Of a stretch of 32,101 bases of DNA, positions 8,675-16,713 are shown one piece after another. Location of the stretch: the IMG/VR virus record IMGVR_UViG_3300012012_000067, positions 1 to 32,101 of that record. One strand, 5' to 3'. Each line of letters starts with the position of its first letter. Position 1 is the stretch's first letter. This DNA is from a virus. The notes under the pieces were generated by a model. The model saw nothing but the letters and a program-made list of their open reading frames with translations, was not told the origin of the DNA and ran no database searches. Position numbers and translations under genes: made by a program.

Positions 8675-10009
8675 TTACCACTGACTCCTTCCGGTTCGTG
8701 CGCGAGTAGATTGAAGTTGCTTATCAATCTCTTTTGCAATTTCACCCGTTCCAAATAGTCTATCAAGATTAGCCATTGCGTCTAGGTTAGCTTCGTAACT
8801 TAAACTCGGATCTGTAGCAGCCCTGAGATACATCTGCATCTCAGCGTTTGAGTTCATCTGCTGGGCACTCATCCCAGTAGCGTTCTTGATGAGGTTCAAC
8901 AAAAGCGGACGAGTCTGCTCAATTGTCTGGCGCTGTTGCTCCGTCTTAGTTCCAACCGCTGCGCCAACCGCACGCCCAGCGCCGGAAGCAGACGCCCTTG
9001 CTCCTACGTTTTCTGTCGCAGAAGCCTCAGTGCTAACAATCCCACCTTCTTTCAGCAAAGTGTCATAGTTGCGCTTCAACTGCCGCAGAGTTGTTCCGAG
9101 TTGATCTTTGGCGTCTTCTCGTTTAGTAACTTCCTCTTGCCGCTTTTCCTGCAACGCTTGTTGCTGGGTAGTAAACTGCTCACGACGCAAGTCAACCATT
9201 TGTTGAGAGATGTCCTGCTGTGACTTGGCAAGCGTTGCGGTTAGTTCTTGTTGGCTCTTGGCAAGGTCAAGCGATTGCTGCATTTGTTGTTCACGCAGCT
9301 TTATGCTTTCAGCAGACGTAGATGCACGCTGGGCAGACTCGCCCAACTGTCGAATACGCTCATCAACCTTGTCTGGAGGAAGTTGACCAGTCGCATAGCT
9401 TTGTGCATATCGCTGGGCAATAGACCGCAACGATTGTGGCAACGTGTTGTCAGCAGTGAATATCTCAAACGGGTTGTCTTGAGCCATGCCACCAGCAGTT
9501 AAACCAACCTGCCTCATACCCTGCACAATCTCAGGCACGGCTTTAAGCGCAGCCAGCGGGTTGTCAGACAACGCAGCAAGCGCCATAAGACGCTGCGGAT
9601 CAAGCTGCAACCCACCTGCGGTAGGCATCTGACCGATCTGCACGTTACCGTCAGATTCTTCTGCAAACTGTGCAGGTTGACCAGGAGTGCGCTGGATGAT
9701 CGAACCGGATAGCTGTCGCATCTGTTCCATTCGACGCTGCTCTGCAATCTTCCGCGCAAGTTCCATCTCTTGCAGACGTTGGTTGTACACCTGCTGATAT
9801 GCCTGCTGGCCAGCAGATAGACCTTGTATCAACCCTTGTCCCAAACCAGGACGTACAGCAGCAGGCCCACCAGCAGCCAACAGACCTAGCCCGAGGTTCA
9901 ACAAACCTGCCTGCCTAGCCTGACCCTGTAGACGAGCGGCCTCCTCTTCGCCCAGTAGACCAGTTGCGTAAGAGGGTGCTTGCGGAAACAACAGAGATGC
10001 AATATCCAT
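8675..10009 (-). CDS. candidate internal virion protein, coiled-coil rich, 444 aa
   Basis: This protein has a hydrophobic Gly/Ala/Leu N-terminal segment (about 32-55, LLNLGLGLLAAGGPAA) followed by a Gln/Arg/Glu-rich helix (75-105). A long coiled coil lies around 220-315, with many Gln, Lys and Glu, and a looser helical C-terminus ends in RTGRSQW. There is no enzyme motif. A membrane-active N-terminus plus long helices, and location among other such proteins after the tail genes, are typical of podovirus ejection proteins. This is inference from architecture. The stop is two bases before the next ATG, so it is translated as part of the late operon. Confidence 0.75.
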   Translation of the reverse strand: MDIASLLFPQAPSYATGLLGEEEAARLQGQARQAGLLNLGLGLLAAGGPAAVRPGLGQGLIQGLSAGQQAYQQVYNQRLQEMELARKIAEQRRMEQMRQLSGSIIQRTPGQPAQFAEESDGNVQIGQMPTAGGLQLDPQRLMALAALSDNPLAALKAVPEIVQGMRQVGLTAGGMAQDNPFEIFTADNTLPQSLRSIAQRYAQSYATGQLPPDKVDERIRQLGESAQRASTSAESIKLREQQMQQSLDLAKSQQELTATLAKSQQDISQQMVDLRREQFTTQQQALQEKRQEEVTKREDAKDQLGTTLRQLKRNYDTLLKEGGIVSTEASATENVGARASASGAGRAVGAAVGTKTEQQRQTIEQTRPLLLNLIKNATGMSAQQMNSNAEMQMYLRAATDPSLSYEANLDAMANLDRLFGTGEIAKEIDKQLQSTRARTGRSQW

Positions 10010-10017
10010 GATTCACC

Positions 10018-11667
10018 TCACAGCAGCGTTACAGGGCGCTGTTGTACTAATTTAGGAGCGAGTAGAGATTGAATGGGGCTAGTGATGTCTACGGGTCTAC
10101 CAGGCGTGACCGAGGCAGAGGGCGCTGCTGTTGGTGCTCGTGACAACAGCCCACCGATGATAGGCCCAAGAAAATTAGAACCGCTACCTTGCTGTTGACC
10201 GCTACCTGTTGCAGCTTTGAATGCCTCTTTCAATGCGTCGGTTACAGATCCGGCAAATCCACCGCCAGTCAGATAGTCAGTAACGTCTTTAAGCGTAGCA
10301 GCAGGGCCAAGTGATGTGATTGGAGACGATGTAATAGGCGCTCCAGTAACCGTTAGGTCTGAAAGAGGCCCATATCCTTCATTGCTATACAGCGCCGCTT
10401 TTGTAGGATCGCCAGTAGTAACAGGAGTCATCGACCCTTCAACAGCAGTCGTGTTAATAATGTTTGCTGTGTCAGGCGATAACACGCCAGCAGGAGTTTC
10501 AACAACTAGAGGCGTAACAGGTAGCGTAGGGCTTAACATGAGCGCCTGTGCTTCTGGCGTCAACTGACCAGCAATGTTCTCAACAGCAAGCGGAGGCTGT
10601 GCAAGAGTTCCTGTTAGCGCAGTGTCACCAGGAACCAATAAAGGCTCACTGATGACAGGAGGTGGAACCATATTTAGAAGACCTTCGCCATACCCGGCAT
10701 TACTATACAGCGCAGCTCTTGTAGGATCTCCTGCTAGTGCTTCACCACCAAGCAATGCTTCTTTTGCAAAACCACCGGCGGCACCTAGCGCAGCGCCCTT
10801 GAGAGCGTCTCCGATATCCCCGCTTTTTAGAAGACCGCCAGCACCACCAGCTATCGCGCCAGCAGCAGCGCTAGACAACCCAAGACCGGCAGGCCCAAGA
10901 GCAATACCTAGTCCAATTGGTACAGCAACACCAGCAAGTTTTTCTAAACCGCTTTTGACAGTAGCTTGTTGTTGCGCTGTGAAAACAGGGACACCATCTA
11001 CAAAGTTGACGTTAAACCTAGTAGAGCCTTCCCCAGCAAATGTACCGCCCCAAGTTCCACCAGTGTCGCCCATTTGTGCAAAAGCATATTCAGGCGGTAT
11101 CGCTTGCCCTGTACGCTTGTTTATAAGCGCATTTTGCTCTGGGCCTGGGCCATAAATCTGTTCGCCACTTTCGCCGCCACCGCCGATAACTTGATCCGGC
11201 CCCGGAACCTTGCGAACCTCTAAGTCGTAAATAGTTTTTACGCCTGCCTTTGCAAGCTGACCCGCCATGTAGTCAATAGTGTCATCAACAGGAATTCCGG
11301 AGTTCCAATTGACACCTTGACCTGCTAGTGATTTTTGTTGATTAGCAATTTCTTGCCGGATGTTTTCTTTTGCATCTGCAACGCTCATGTTCTGAAGACG
11401 ATAATCTTCTGTCTTCATGTACTCTTTTACAGCGGCAATGTTTGGTGCCATCGCCTCTTCAACTTGTTGATATGCGTTTGACGGCATTTGCCCGACTGGG
11501 GCTTCCGTCCTGATTTCTGGGCTTGCTGAGAATGTTTGAACTGGCTCAGTTTGTCCTGGCAGTTTTCCATACACAGCCGCATAAACAGTACCTAAACCAG
11601 TCCCAAGCGTATCAATTAAATCTTGATACGACCACGTTGCCCAATCATTACCAGTTCTTACGGCCAT
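10018..11667 (-). CDS. candidate internal virion protein with glycine-zipper domain and duplicated motif, 549 aa
   Basis: The first 120 residues are mixed helix (MAVRTGNDWATWSYQDLID). The middle (about 245-310) is a long Gly/Ala-rich hydrophobic region (IGLGIALGPAGLG, AAAGAIAGGAGGLL, ALGAAGGFA) of the glycine-zipper kind, which can insert into membranes. After it the motif GDPT(R/K)AALYSN(A/E)GYG occurs twice, about 107 residues apart. The C-terminus is Pro/Ser/Ala-rich and ends in RPVTLL. No catalytic motif was seen. By composition and by place between tail and fibre genes it may be a DNA-ejection or inner-core protein. The function is inferred only. Confidence 0.75.
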   Translation of the reverse strand: MAVRTGNDWATWSYQDLIDTLGTGLGTVYAAVYGKLPGQTEPVQTFSASPEIRTEAPVGQMPSNAYQQVEEAMAPNIAAVKEYMKTEDYRLQNMSVADAKENIRQEIANQQKSLAGQGVNWNSGIPVDDTIDYMAGQLAKAGVKTIYDLEVRKVPGPDQVIGGGGESGEQIYGPGPEQNALINKRTGQAIPPEYAFAQMGDTGGTWGGTFAGEGSTRFNVNFVDGVPVFTAQQQATVKSGLEKLAGVAVPIGLGIALGPAGLGLSSAAAGAIAGGAGGLLKSGDIGDALKGAALGAAGGFAKEALLGGEALAGDPTRAALYSNAGYGEGLLNMVPPPVISEPLLVPGDTALTGTLAQPPLAVENIAGQLTPEAQALMLSPTLPVTPLVVETPAGVLSPDTANIINTTAVEGSMTPVTTGDPTKAALYSNEGYGPLSDLTVTGAPITSSPITSLGPAATLKDVTDYLTGGGFAGSVTDALKEAFKAATGSGQQQGSGSNFLGPIIGGLLSRAPTAAPSASVTPGRPVDITSPIQSLLAPKLVQQRPVTLL

Positions 11668-11675
11668 GATGTCAC

Positions 11676-12533
11676 CTACTTCTTAATACCGAGATACGTC
11701 AAAAGACCAGACGCAACAGCAGCAGGGATGTTCAGACTTCCATCAGACCCTAGAACAGCACCACCGGCTAGAGCAGCACCGAGAGACTGCAATGTTGGGT
11801 CTGATGTGTATTGAGTAGATACGGTCTGACCTGTTGGGATAGCAGATAGACCTGATAGGAAGGTCTGTAGCTGCGTATAAGGAGCGATCTGTCCTTCTTG
11901 GAACTTCTGCATCTCACCGATATTTTTAGCTTGCGTGTAACCCTCTTTAATCTGGCCGACGCGCAAAGCCTTTTCTATATCTGCATACCCAGCTTGAGAC
12001 ATAGTAGGTGCTAGAGCAGACGCAGCTTCCTGTCGTGCACGCTCAGACTCGTAACCTCTAAACGCAAGCGTTCCACCGATGTTTGACAGCTCTCGTGCCA
12101 ATCCAGTAGCCGCACGCTCTTGAAGTTGTTGAGCTGCACCAGAACCGTACCGCCCAGCACGTGATGCTTGAGAGACAATATCAGCTATCTGTTTTTGGAA
12201 AGCCTCTTCCACCGGGGCTTTTGCTGCTGCAAATGCTCCAGAAAAAAACGGATTCATTCCAAGATAATCGCCTGAAATGGTTTTAGTTTGCTGCGCTACA
12301 GCATCATTTAGCAGTTGATTAGTTCCTATTGCCTTGTTGTACGCAGCAGTTAGAGCGGCACTTGTTTCCGTACTCGGCTCAACATACCTAGCGCCCGTAT
12401 ATACAGAAGGCTGACCTTTGTCATACAACTCTTCAAGACGTTGCATGCCAAGTTGATACATGTTTTGCGTTTCACCCGTAGGGGTATACGCAACAGGCGC
12501 GGTCGTAACGGTAGATGAAGATGGGCCACTCAT
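11676..12533 (-). CDS. candidate internal virion protein, 285 aa
   Basis: This 285-aa protein begins with a low-complexity Ser/Thr/Pro head (MSGPSSSTVTTAPVAYTP). The bulk is helical and Ala/Gln-rich, with GRYGSGAAQQLQERAATGLA at about 145-165 and RGYESERARQEAASALAP shortly after. The C-terminus is hydrophobic with Gly and Ala (LGAALAGGAVLG, then VASGLLTYLGIKK). Similar proteins sit at this place in other environmental podoviruses, but I know no function. Its ATG lies one base after the stop of the GNAT-like gene (TGACATG). A structural or ejection role is inferred from neighbours. Confidence 0.72.
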   Translation of the reverse strand: MSGPSSSTVTTAPVAYTPTGETQNMYQLGMQRLEELYDKGQPSVYTGARYVEPSTETSAALTAAYNKAIGTNQLLNDAVAQQTKTISGDYLGMNPFFSGAFAAAKAPVEEAFQKQIADIVSQASRAGRYGSGAAQQLQERAATGLARELSNIGGTLAFRGYESERARQEAASALAPTMSQAGYADIEKALRVGQIKEGYTQAKNIGEMQKFQEGQIAPYTQLQTFLSGLSAIPTGQTVSTQYTSDPTLQSLGAALAGGAVLGSDGSLNIPAAVASGLLTYLGIKK

Positions 12534-12534
12534 G

Positions 12535-12930
12535 TCACACCTCTGCTGCCCACTTGACGGGCTTGAAACCCTGCTCAGGAGCTACTTGCTCCCAGCCAGG
12601 ACGTAATGATGAAAAGGTTAGTTTCTTAGCACCGGACTCTTTTGCAATCTGCTTGGCAAGTTCCATAGCACCGTCCAGATTCCACTCTGCCCAGCCAGCC
12701 CATAAGTGCATCCCAGTCCGCTCTGGCTGCATGACAGCAAACGCTACAGGCTTACCCTCTTCAACAGCCAGCCACAACGCTGCACGGCGCTCTTTGCACT
12801 CTGTATAAACATCTTCAGGCAGCCACGGCTCAGGAGATACTTGAGAGATCTCAACAAGTTTAGGACGTACCCACTCCCACACAGAAGCAAGCTGTTCAGG
12901 TTGTACGTATGTTTTAGCCAAGGACAACAT
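12535..12930 (-). CDS. GNAT-fold-like protein in the position of T7 gp13
   Basis: This 131-aa protein, started here at MLSLAKTY, could also begin 11 codons earlier. It has an acyltransferase-like pattern: a helix pair with EDVYTECKERRAALWLAV, a central strand-loop GKPVAFAVM, then AMELAKQIAKESGAKKLTF and the final EQGFKPVKW. No clear acetyl-CoA P-loop (Q/RxxGxG/A) is visible, so enzymatic activity is doubtful. T7 gp13, which is needed for assembly and also has a GNAT-like fold, sits just before the internal virion proteins as here, and that is the best analogy. The start overlaps the end of the C1q-like gene by 17 bases. Confidence 0.65.
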   Translation of the reverse strand: MLSLAKTYVQPEQLASVWEWVRPKLVEISQVSPEPWLPEDVYTECKERRAALWLAVEEGKPVAFAVMQPERTGMHLWAGWAEWNLDGAMELAKQIAKESGAKKLTFSSLRPGWEQVAPEQGFKPVKWAAEV

Positions 12931-13693
12931 ATTTGTAGGTTTTGTTAGCGGTTGAGTTAGCAAAATGGTTGACAGTGCATTGACCTTGTATCTGGTTCGA
13001 TGCGTATACGTCAGACGTTGATGACTCGTCTACCTTGTTAGCAGTGACAATGACACTCGGAGTCGATGGGCGAGTCGGGCTTGTCTGGGTAGGAAGGTGT
13101 TCAAGAATTACAGCAGTGTTAGTAGTCGACCACATTATTTCAACGTAGTCACCAGCATTAACTTGGTTGTAAAAGTTCAACGCTGCAATCAAATGGCCTT
13201 TAACAGAACCATGCTTGTTAGGAACCGAGAACTTCGAGTTAGACCCAGCAATGTCAGTGCCGTTCTTACGAAACCACACATCAACATCCTGAATCTGCGA
13301 GTCATCGTTAGCAAACTGAATAGAGAACTGAATGTTATAGATACCACCCGTTGCAAACGTGATCCGAGAATTGCTGACAATACTGACACCGTTACTGTAG
13401 TCAGTTGTGTTCAGCGTAATTGCATATGCCGCCGTGGTACTCGCAGCAGACTGGTCTGTGGTGTCTTGAAAAGCCCCGTAAGGCACGTTATCCGTGTTGG
13501 CAGCAGCAGAGGCAGCCACAAACAGAATAATGCTGTCCTCGCTGATTCTGGGGTCATACAGAGTGGTTGTAGTAGCACCACCTGTAGCAAGCGTAATAGT
13601 GCCTACAGAGTTGATCTTACCGTCAAGAGTCCGGTTAACGATCTCTGCAACGTCACGAGGTGTACCACCCTGCTGAGGTAGTCTGCGAAACAT
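12914..13693 (-). CDS. virion protein with C1q/TNF-like jelly-roll
   Basis: This 259-aa protein starts at the ATG that overlaps the preceding stop (TGATG). The first 35 residues (FRRLPQQGGTPRDVAEIVN) are a head that recurs on small phage fibre or decoration proteins. From about residue 80 it reads like a C1q/TNF jelly-roll, with ITFATGGIYNIQFSIQF, then VDVWFRKNGTDIAGS and NAGDYVEIMWST. Such domains usually form trimers on the virion surface and bind ligands. It lies directly after the tail protein gene, which suggests a tail or capsid appendage. Assignment of the fold is by motif recognition; the location on the particle is inference. Confidence 0.78.
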   Translation of the reverse strand: MFRRLPQQGGTPRDVAEIVNRTLDGKINSVGTITLATGGATTTTLYDPRISEDSIILFVAASAAANTDNVPYGAFQDTTDQSAASTTAAYAITLNTTDYSNGVSIVSNSRITFATGGIYNIQFSIQFANDDSQIQDVDVWFRKNGTDIAGSNSKFSVPNKHGSVKGHLIAALNFYNQVNAGDYVEIMWSTTNTAVILEHLPTQTSPTRPSTPSVIVTANKVDESSTSDVYASNQIQGQCTVNHFANSTANKTYKYVVLG

Positions 13694-15108
13694 CACCGGC
13701 CCCCTGCTGAGACTATCTCAACCTCTACACCAGTTGCGTTTGTCCAGTTACCTGTTGGCGTCAGCGAAACCCGGTGATACCGACCGATTGACCGTAGTGG
13801 GATTCTGTTTTCACTCGATGCTGCAATAGTGGTTGAGTAGTTCAAATCACCATCTAACCTGAACCTACTAGCAACAGATACCGTTGCAGATCCATTCGCC
13901 ACAAGTGGTCTAGCAAGCCTCAACATTGTATTAACAGGTTGCTCTATATCACCTGTCGTAAGAACAGCGGTCAACGGATTTCCGCTGAACGTGACAATCT
14001 TATCGTCCCTTACGCCACCGAGAACAATCTGACCGCCAGCCCACAAACGCGAGTCAAGCGACGCAGGAAGCGCATCCAGCGAGGCAGAATAAATATCCAA
14101 ACCTTCTACCGTTACAGGCTGTGTCGCCAATGTAGACACATAATCAGCCGTTGTCTGAGCATAAGACCATTTGTCTGCTGCCCAGTTGTAGATTAGTAGA
14201 TAGGTCTCGTCAAATGTATTCTTGAATCCCCAGATAACAACCTTGTTAACCGGATCGATTGCAGCAGAGATGTTCTGAATAACAGTAGGAGCTACGTTAT
14301 CAAAGAACCATTTATCTACACGATCATTCCCGATTGCTTTGACAGTTTGACCATCGCACACATAGAACCCGTCATCAGACAAGAAGTACGTGAAGCCACC
14401 AGACTGCACAATGCTTCCGCGACTCATGCAGCCAAGACTACGAGTAATATTGTCAAATTGGAAGTAAAGAGGCGCACCAATGTACGTCATCCGGTAGATG
14501 CTGCGCTCTAACAAGACAATGCCGAATTCGCCACCTGTAATCCCCATGATGTCGCCACCATCGGGAATGAACTGGCTATCAGACTGAGAACCAGTACCAG
14601 GCGTCCAATTAGTCTCGTCATTTACATCTGACCAAAAGACTTTATTTGGATCTGCTGTAGTTCCCGCAGCAACAACAAAGTCACGCACAACCGTCACGTA
14701 TTTAGCAGCAGGCGCAGCAGCATTAAGGTCTGCAAAATTCGTAGAGGTTCCTAACGTATAACCCTGTAGCTTGTTTTTCCCATTAGACATAACAAGAACG
14801 CCACCGAATTGAGCATGATCCCAGAAATCAGTTACCGTATAAGCTGTGACACGAGATACGTCATCTAGCGCAATGTTAGTCGGGTTGAACTTAAATATTT
14901 TGCTCTCGCCAGCAGCAAATAGATACTGCGTGCCAGCGAACTTGATCGGTATAGAAACATACAGATTCTGACTAGCTGCGGCACTGATATCTTCTGCTTC
15001 TTCCAGTGGCAAATAACCGACATTTGTTGGAATGACGTTTTTAGCCTCTGAGAGACTAGAAGCAATCCCAGGTCTGTCAGGCGTCCACTGATCAAACAAA
15101 ATCTTCAT
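13693..15108 (-). CDS. tail hub/stabilisation protein, P22 gp10-like
   Basis: This 471-aa protein starts with FDQWTPDRPGIASSLSEAKN, the usual opening of a large family of podovirus tail proteins, and is about the size of P22 gp10. It is beta-rich with repeated WD-like blades: FWDHAQFGGVLVMSNG, RDFVVAAGTTAD, VFWSDVNDETNW, ERSIYRMTYIG and FLSDDGFYVCDG. These proteins seal the portal-adaptor complex and hold packaged DNA in place. It overlaps the adaptor gene by ATGA and the jelly-roll gene by one base, which fits the adaptor-tail order. Family assignment is confident, detailed role moderately so. Confidence 0.82.
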   Translation of the reverse strand: MKILFDQWTPDRPGIASSLSEAKNVIPTNVGYLPLEEAEDISAAASQNLYVSIPIKFAGTQYLFAAGESKIFKFNPTNIALDDVSRVTAYTVTDFWDHAQFGGVLVMSNGKNKLQGYTLGTSTNFADLNAAAPAAKYVTVVRDFVVAAGTTADPNKVFWSDVNDETNWTPGTGSQSDSQFIPDGGDIMGITGGEFGIVLLERSIYRMTYIGAPLYFQFDNITRSLGCMSRGSIVQSGGFTYFLSDDGFYVCDGQTVKAIGNDRVDKWFFDNVAPTVIQNISAAIDPVNKVVIWGFKNTFDETYLLIYNWAADKWSYAQTTADYVSTLATQPVTVEGLDIYSASLDALPASLDSRLWAGGQIVLGGVRDDKIVTFSGNPLTAVLTTGDIEQPVNTMLRLARPLVANGSATVSVASRFRLDGDLNYSTTIAASSENRIPLRSIGRYHRVSLTPTGNWTNATGVEVEIVSAGGR

Positions 15109-15725
15109 CGCGCAATCACCGACATCGTTAGCGGAGAAGCACTGAACTCACCACGATCATCCGACTCACGCAGACCCAACAGACCACGGTCGTACATGGC
15201 CTGCCAAGTAGCAAGACGAGCATCGTTCATCAGATACGGCTCGGCCTCTGCAAGACTTCCATACAACAGAAGGTCAGGGCAGTTAGCAAGAAAGACGTTA
15301 GACGTATTGGCGTCGCTCAGAAACGCAGGCGCAGCGTAATACAGAAGAGGCACAGAGTAGGTCGTGTCAGGCGTGGCACCAAACTTAATCGTACTCGACA
15401 GAATCGTGTAGTACGAAGGTTTGTTCTGTTCGTATGTACGACCGTTGCGCTCAAGAGTAGATGGCGTGAGATAGGTCAGCGTCCACGTAGGATCGCCATC
15501 GATATAGATGTTCTTGAGTTCAAGAAAGTCGCTCGGCAGATTGACCGTTGATGTGCCGCCAGTCGTAGTTAGCGTGGTCGACAGCAGCATCTGCCGGATG
15601 CGTAGCTCACGGCGCAGTCGAATCTCAGCGAACTGGATAAAGTCAGGAATCTGACTTGTAAGGTCACTTCTTGCGAGATAGTTTGCGACGCTGGTCTTTA
15701 GGTCGCTGTATGTAGTCAGAGCCAT
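15105..15725 (-). CDS. head-tail adaptor, SU10/P22 gp4-like
   Basis: This 206-aa protein starts ALTTYSDLKTSVANYLARSD, followed by IPDFIQFAEIRLRRELRIR. The pair is the hallmark of podovirus portal adaptors, which bind the bottom of the portal ring. A beta region (TSTVNLPSDFLELKNIYIDG) and a helical C-terminus (LLLYGSLAEAEPYLMNDARL) complete the family pattern. It is followed by the gp10-like gene with an ATGA overlap. Its first 62 bases lie inside the end of the upstream glycosyltransferase gene in another frame. Because its N-terminus is the most conserved part, the overlap is believed. Confidence 0.85.
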   Translation of the reverse strand: MALTTYSDLKTSVANYLARSDLTSQIPDFIQFAEIRLRRELRIRQMLLSTTLTTTGGTSTVNLPSDFLELKNIYIDGDPTWTLTYLTPSTLERNGRTYEQNKPSYYTILSSTIKFGATPDTTYSVPLLYYAAPAFLSDANTSNVFLANCPDLLLYGSLAEAEPYLMNDARLATWQAMYDRGLLGLRESDDRGEFSASPLTMSVIAR

Positions 15726-16374
15726 GTTTTACGTCATCCCAGCCGTAGGTTTTGACTCCAATATGCCCGATGTGCATGGACAGTTCGTGGTCAACCCAGA
15801 CGGGAATGTCATTTTCCATGCACCTGACACAGAAAGTAACGTCTTCCCCAATCACATTACCGTGGTCAGTCCAAATAACATCAAACCACGGGCGAGGTAT
15901 CTTTTCAAAGACTTCTCTATTTACAAGTGTACACGCAAACCCTACCGCTGTCACTTGTTCGACGCCTTTTTTCCCTCTGCTTTCAACCTTGTGCCACACC
16001 TGTAACGCTTCACCCGTCGGATTACCGTTGAGCATCTGCTTTTCTATCTTAAGGTTCAGCGCAGTCGGCAGGATTGGCTCTCTTCGAGTTGTAGCATTCA
16101 CCCCAACAATCGGACAGTTTCGGGCCTGCAATACTTCTAATGTGTTAGACGGGAACCGCTGATCGGAGTCAATCCACAGCAGTTGATCTGCACCCCACTC
16201 TAATGCTTCTTGTGCCAGCTTTTCTCGCTGGGTAAAAATCAACGTCCCAGGCATCTGCAACAACTGTATCTCATTAACACCGCGACGAGTCTCATATCCG
16301 ATAAGTCTTGCAAGATCAAAGCAAAACCCGGCCATTACTTCATCCCGGCATGGGACACAGATTGCTACTTTCAA
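15664..16374 (-). CDS. GT-A fold glycosyltransferase inside the head module
   Basis: This 236-aa protein begins with MKVAICVPCRDEV, the nucleotide-sugar binding strand of GT2-like enzymes. It has the metal-binding triplet in LLWIDSDQRFP (Asp-Ser-Asp at residues 69-71) and a later GEDVTFCVRC that supplies the acidic acceptor-site residues. The C-terminus is basic (RPKDQRRKLSRKK). The start is a TTG overlapping the previous stop, with GGGG five bases upstream. It lies between the capsid-adjacent 101-aa gene and the adaptor, so it is expressed with the capsid. Likely targets are a virion protein or cell surface sugars, but no acceptor can be read from sequence. Confidence 0.82.
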   Translation of the reverse strand: MKVAICVPCRDEVMAGFCFDLARLIGYETRRGVNEIQLLQMPGTLIFTQREKLAQEALEWGADQLLWIDSDQRFPSNTLEVLQARNCPIVGVNATTRREPILPTALNLKIEKQMLNGNPTGEALQVWHKVESRGKKGVEQVTAVGFACTLVNREVFEKIPRPWFDVIWTDHGNVIGEDVTFCVRCMENDIPVWVDHELSMHIGHIGVKTYGWDDVKHGSDYIQRPKDQRRKLSRKK

Positions 16375-16676
16375 ATTTTCCCCGGATGCGTTCTAAAAAA
16401 ACGGTTATCAGGATGGTTCAGAAAGGCTTTGAATCGTGTTTGATCGATTACCTTAAACCCACGCATGATGCCTTTGCGGTTTAAGTCATCAACAACGGTC
16501 AGAGGCAAACGTGCGACATGGGTAATAACATCATCAAACTTACCGTCTGAATCATTAAACTGCCGCTTGTTTGCTTCGATGATTTTAGAAACATCCTGCC
16601 TTGTTTCTAAAATCACCCCGCTATCAGTCTCATGTGCGACTGTATAACGGCCATCTTCGACTGAGAATAGTTTCAT
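16371..16676 (-). CDS. conserved small protein after the capsid gene
   Basis: This 101-aa protein reads KLFSVEDGRYTVAHETDSG, then DVSKIIEANKRQFND and ends LNHPDNRFFRTHPGKI. The ending with DNRxFRT is a familiar block in a family of phage proteins encoded just after the capsid gene. Its function is not known to me. No membrane segment or enzyme motif is visible. There is no good Shine-Dalgarno within 15 bases of its ATG. Instead a GC-rich hairpin lies between the capsid stop and the start, so expression is probably lower than capsid. Confidence 0.8.
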   Translation of the reverse strand: MKLFSVEDGRYTVAHETDSGVILETRQDVSKIIEANKRQFNDSDGKFDDVITHVARLPLTVVDDLNRKGIMRGFKVIDQTRFKAFLNHPDNRFFRTHPGKI

Positions 16677-16683
16677 GTAAACA

Positions 16684-16705
16684 GGGGAGAGGTTGCCCCC
16701 TCCCC
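16684..16705 (-). terminator. GC-rich hairpin after the capsid gene, likely partial terminator
   Basis: On the minus strand the capsid stop is followed by GGGGAGGGGG-CAA-CCTCTCCCC. It folds into a six-base stem plus two more pairs past a single bulge, and a short T-containing run (TGTTTA) follows. The U-run is poor, so termination is probably incomplete. The position matches that of T7 T-phi, which lowers expression after the capsid gene. Confidence 0.55.
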
Positions 16706-16713
16706 TTCCTAGC

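Noticed and set aside
10574-11155. Long plus-strand reading frame (193 codons) opposite the 549-aa gene
   Set aside because: It is Pro/Ala/Ser-rich, has no domain, and mirrors the Gly/Ala-rich repeats of the minus-strand gene, so it is an antisense shadow.
13097-13681. Plus-strand reading frame of 194 codons opposite the C1q-like gene
   Set aside because: No ribosome site or family pattern; the minus-strand frame has a convincing jelly-roll and coupled start.
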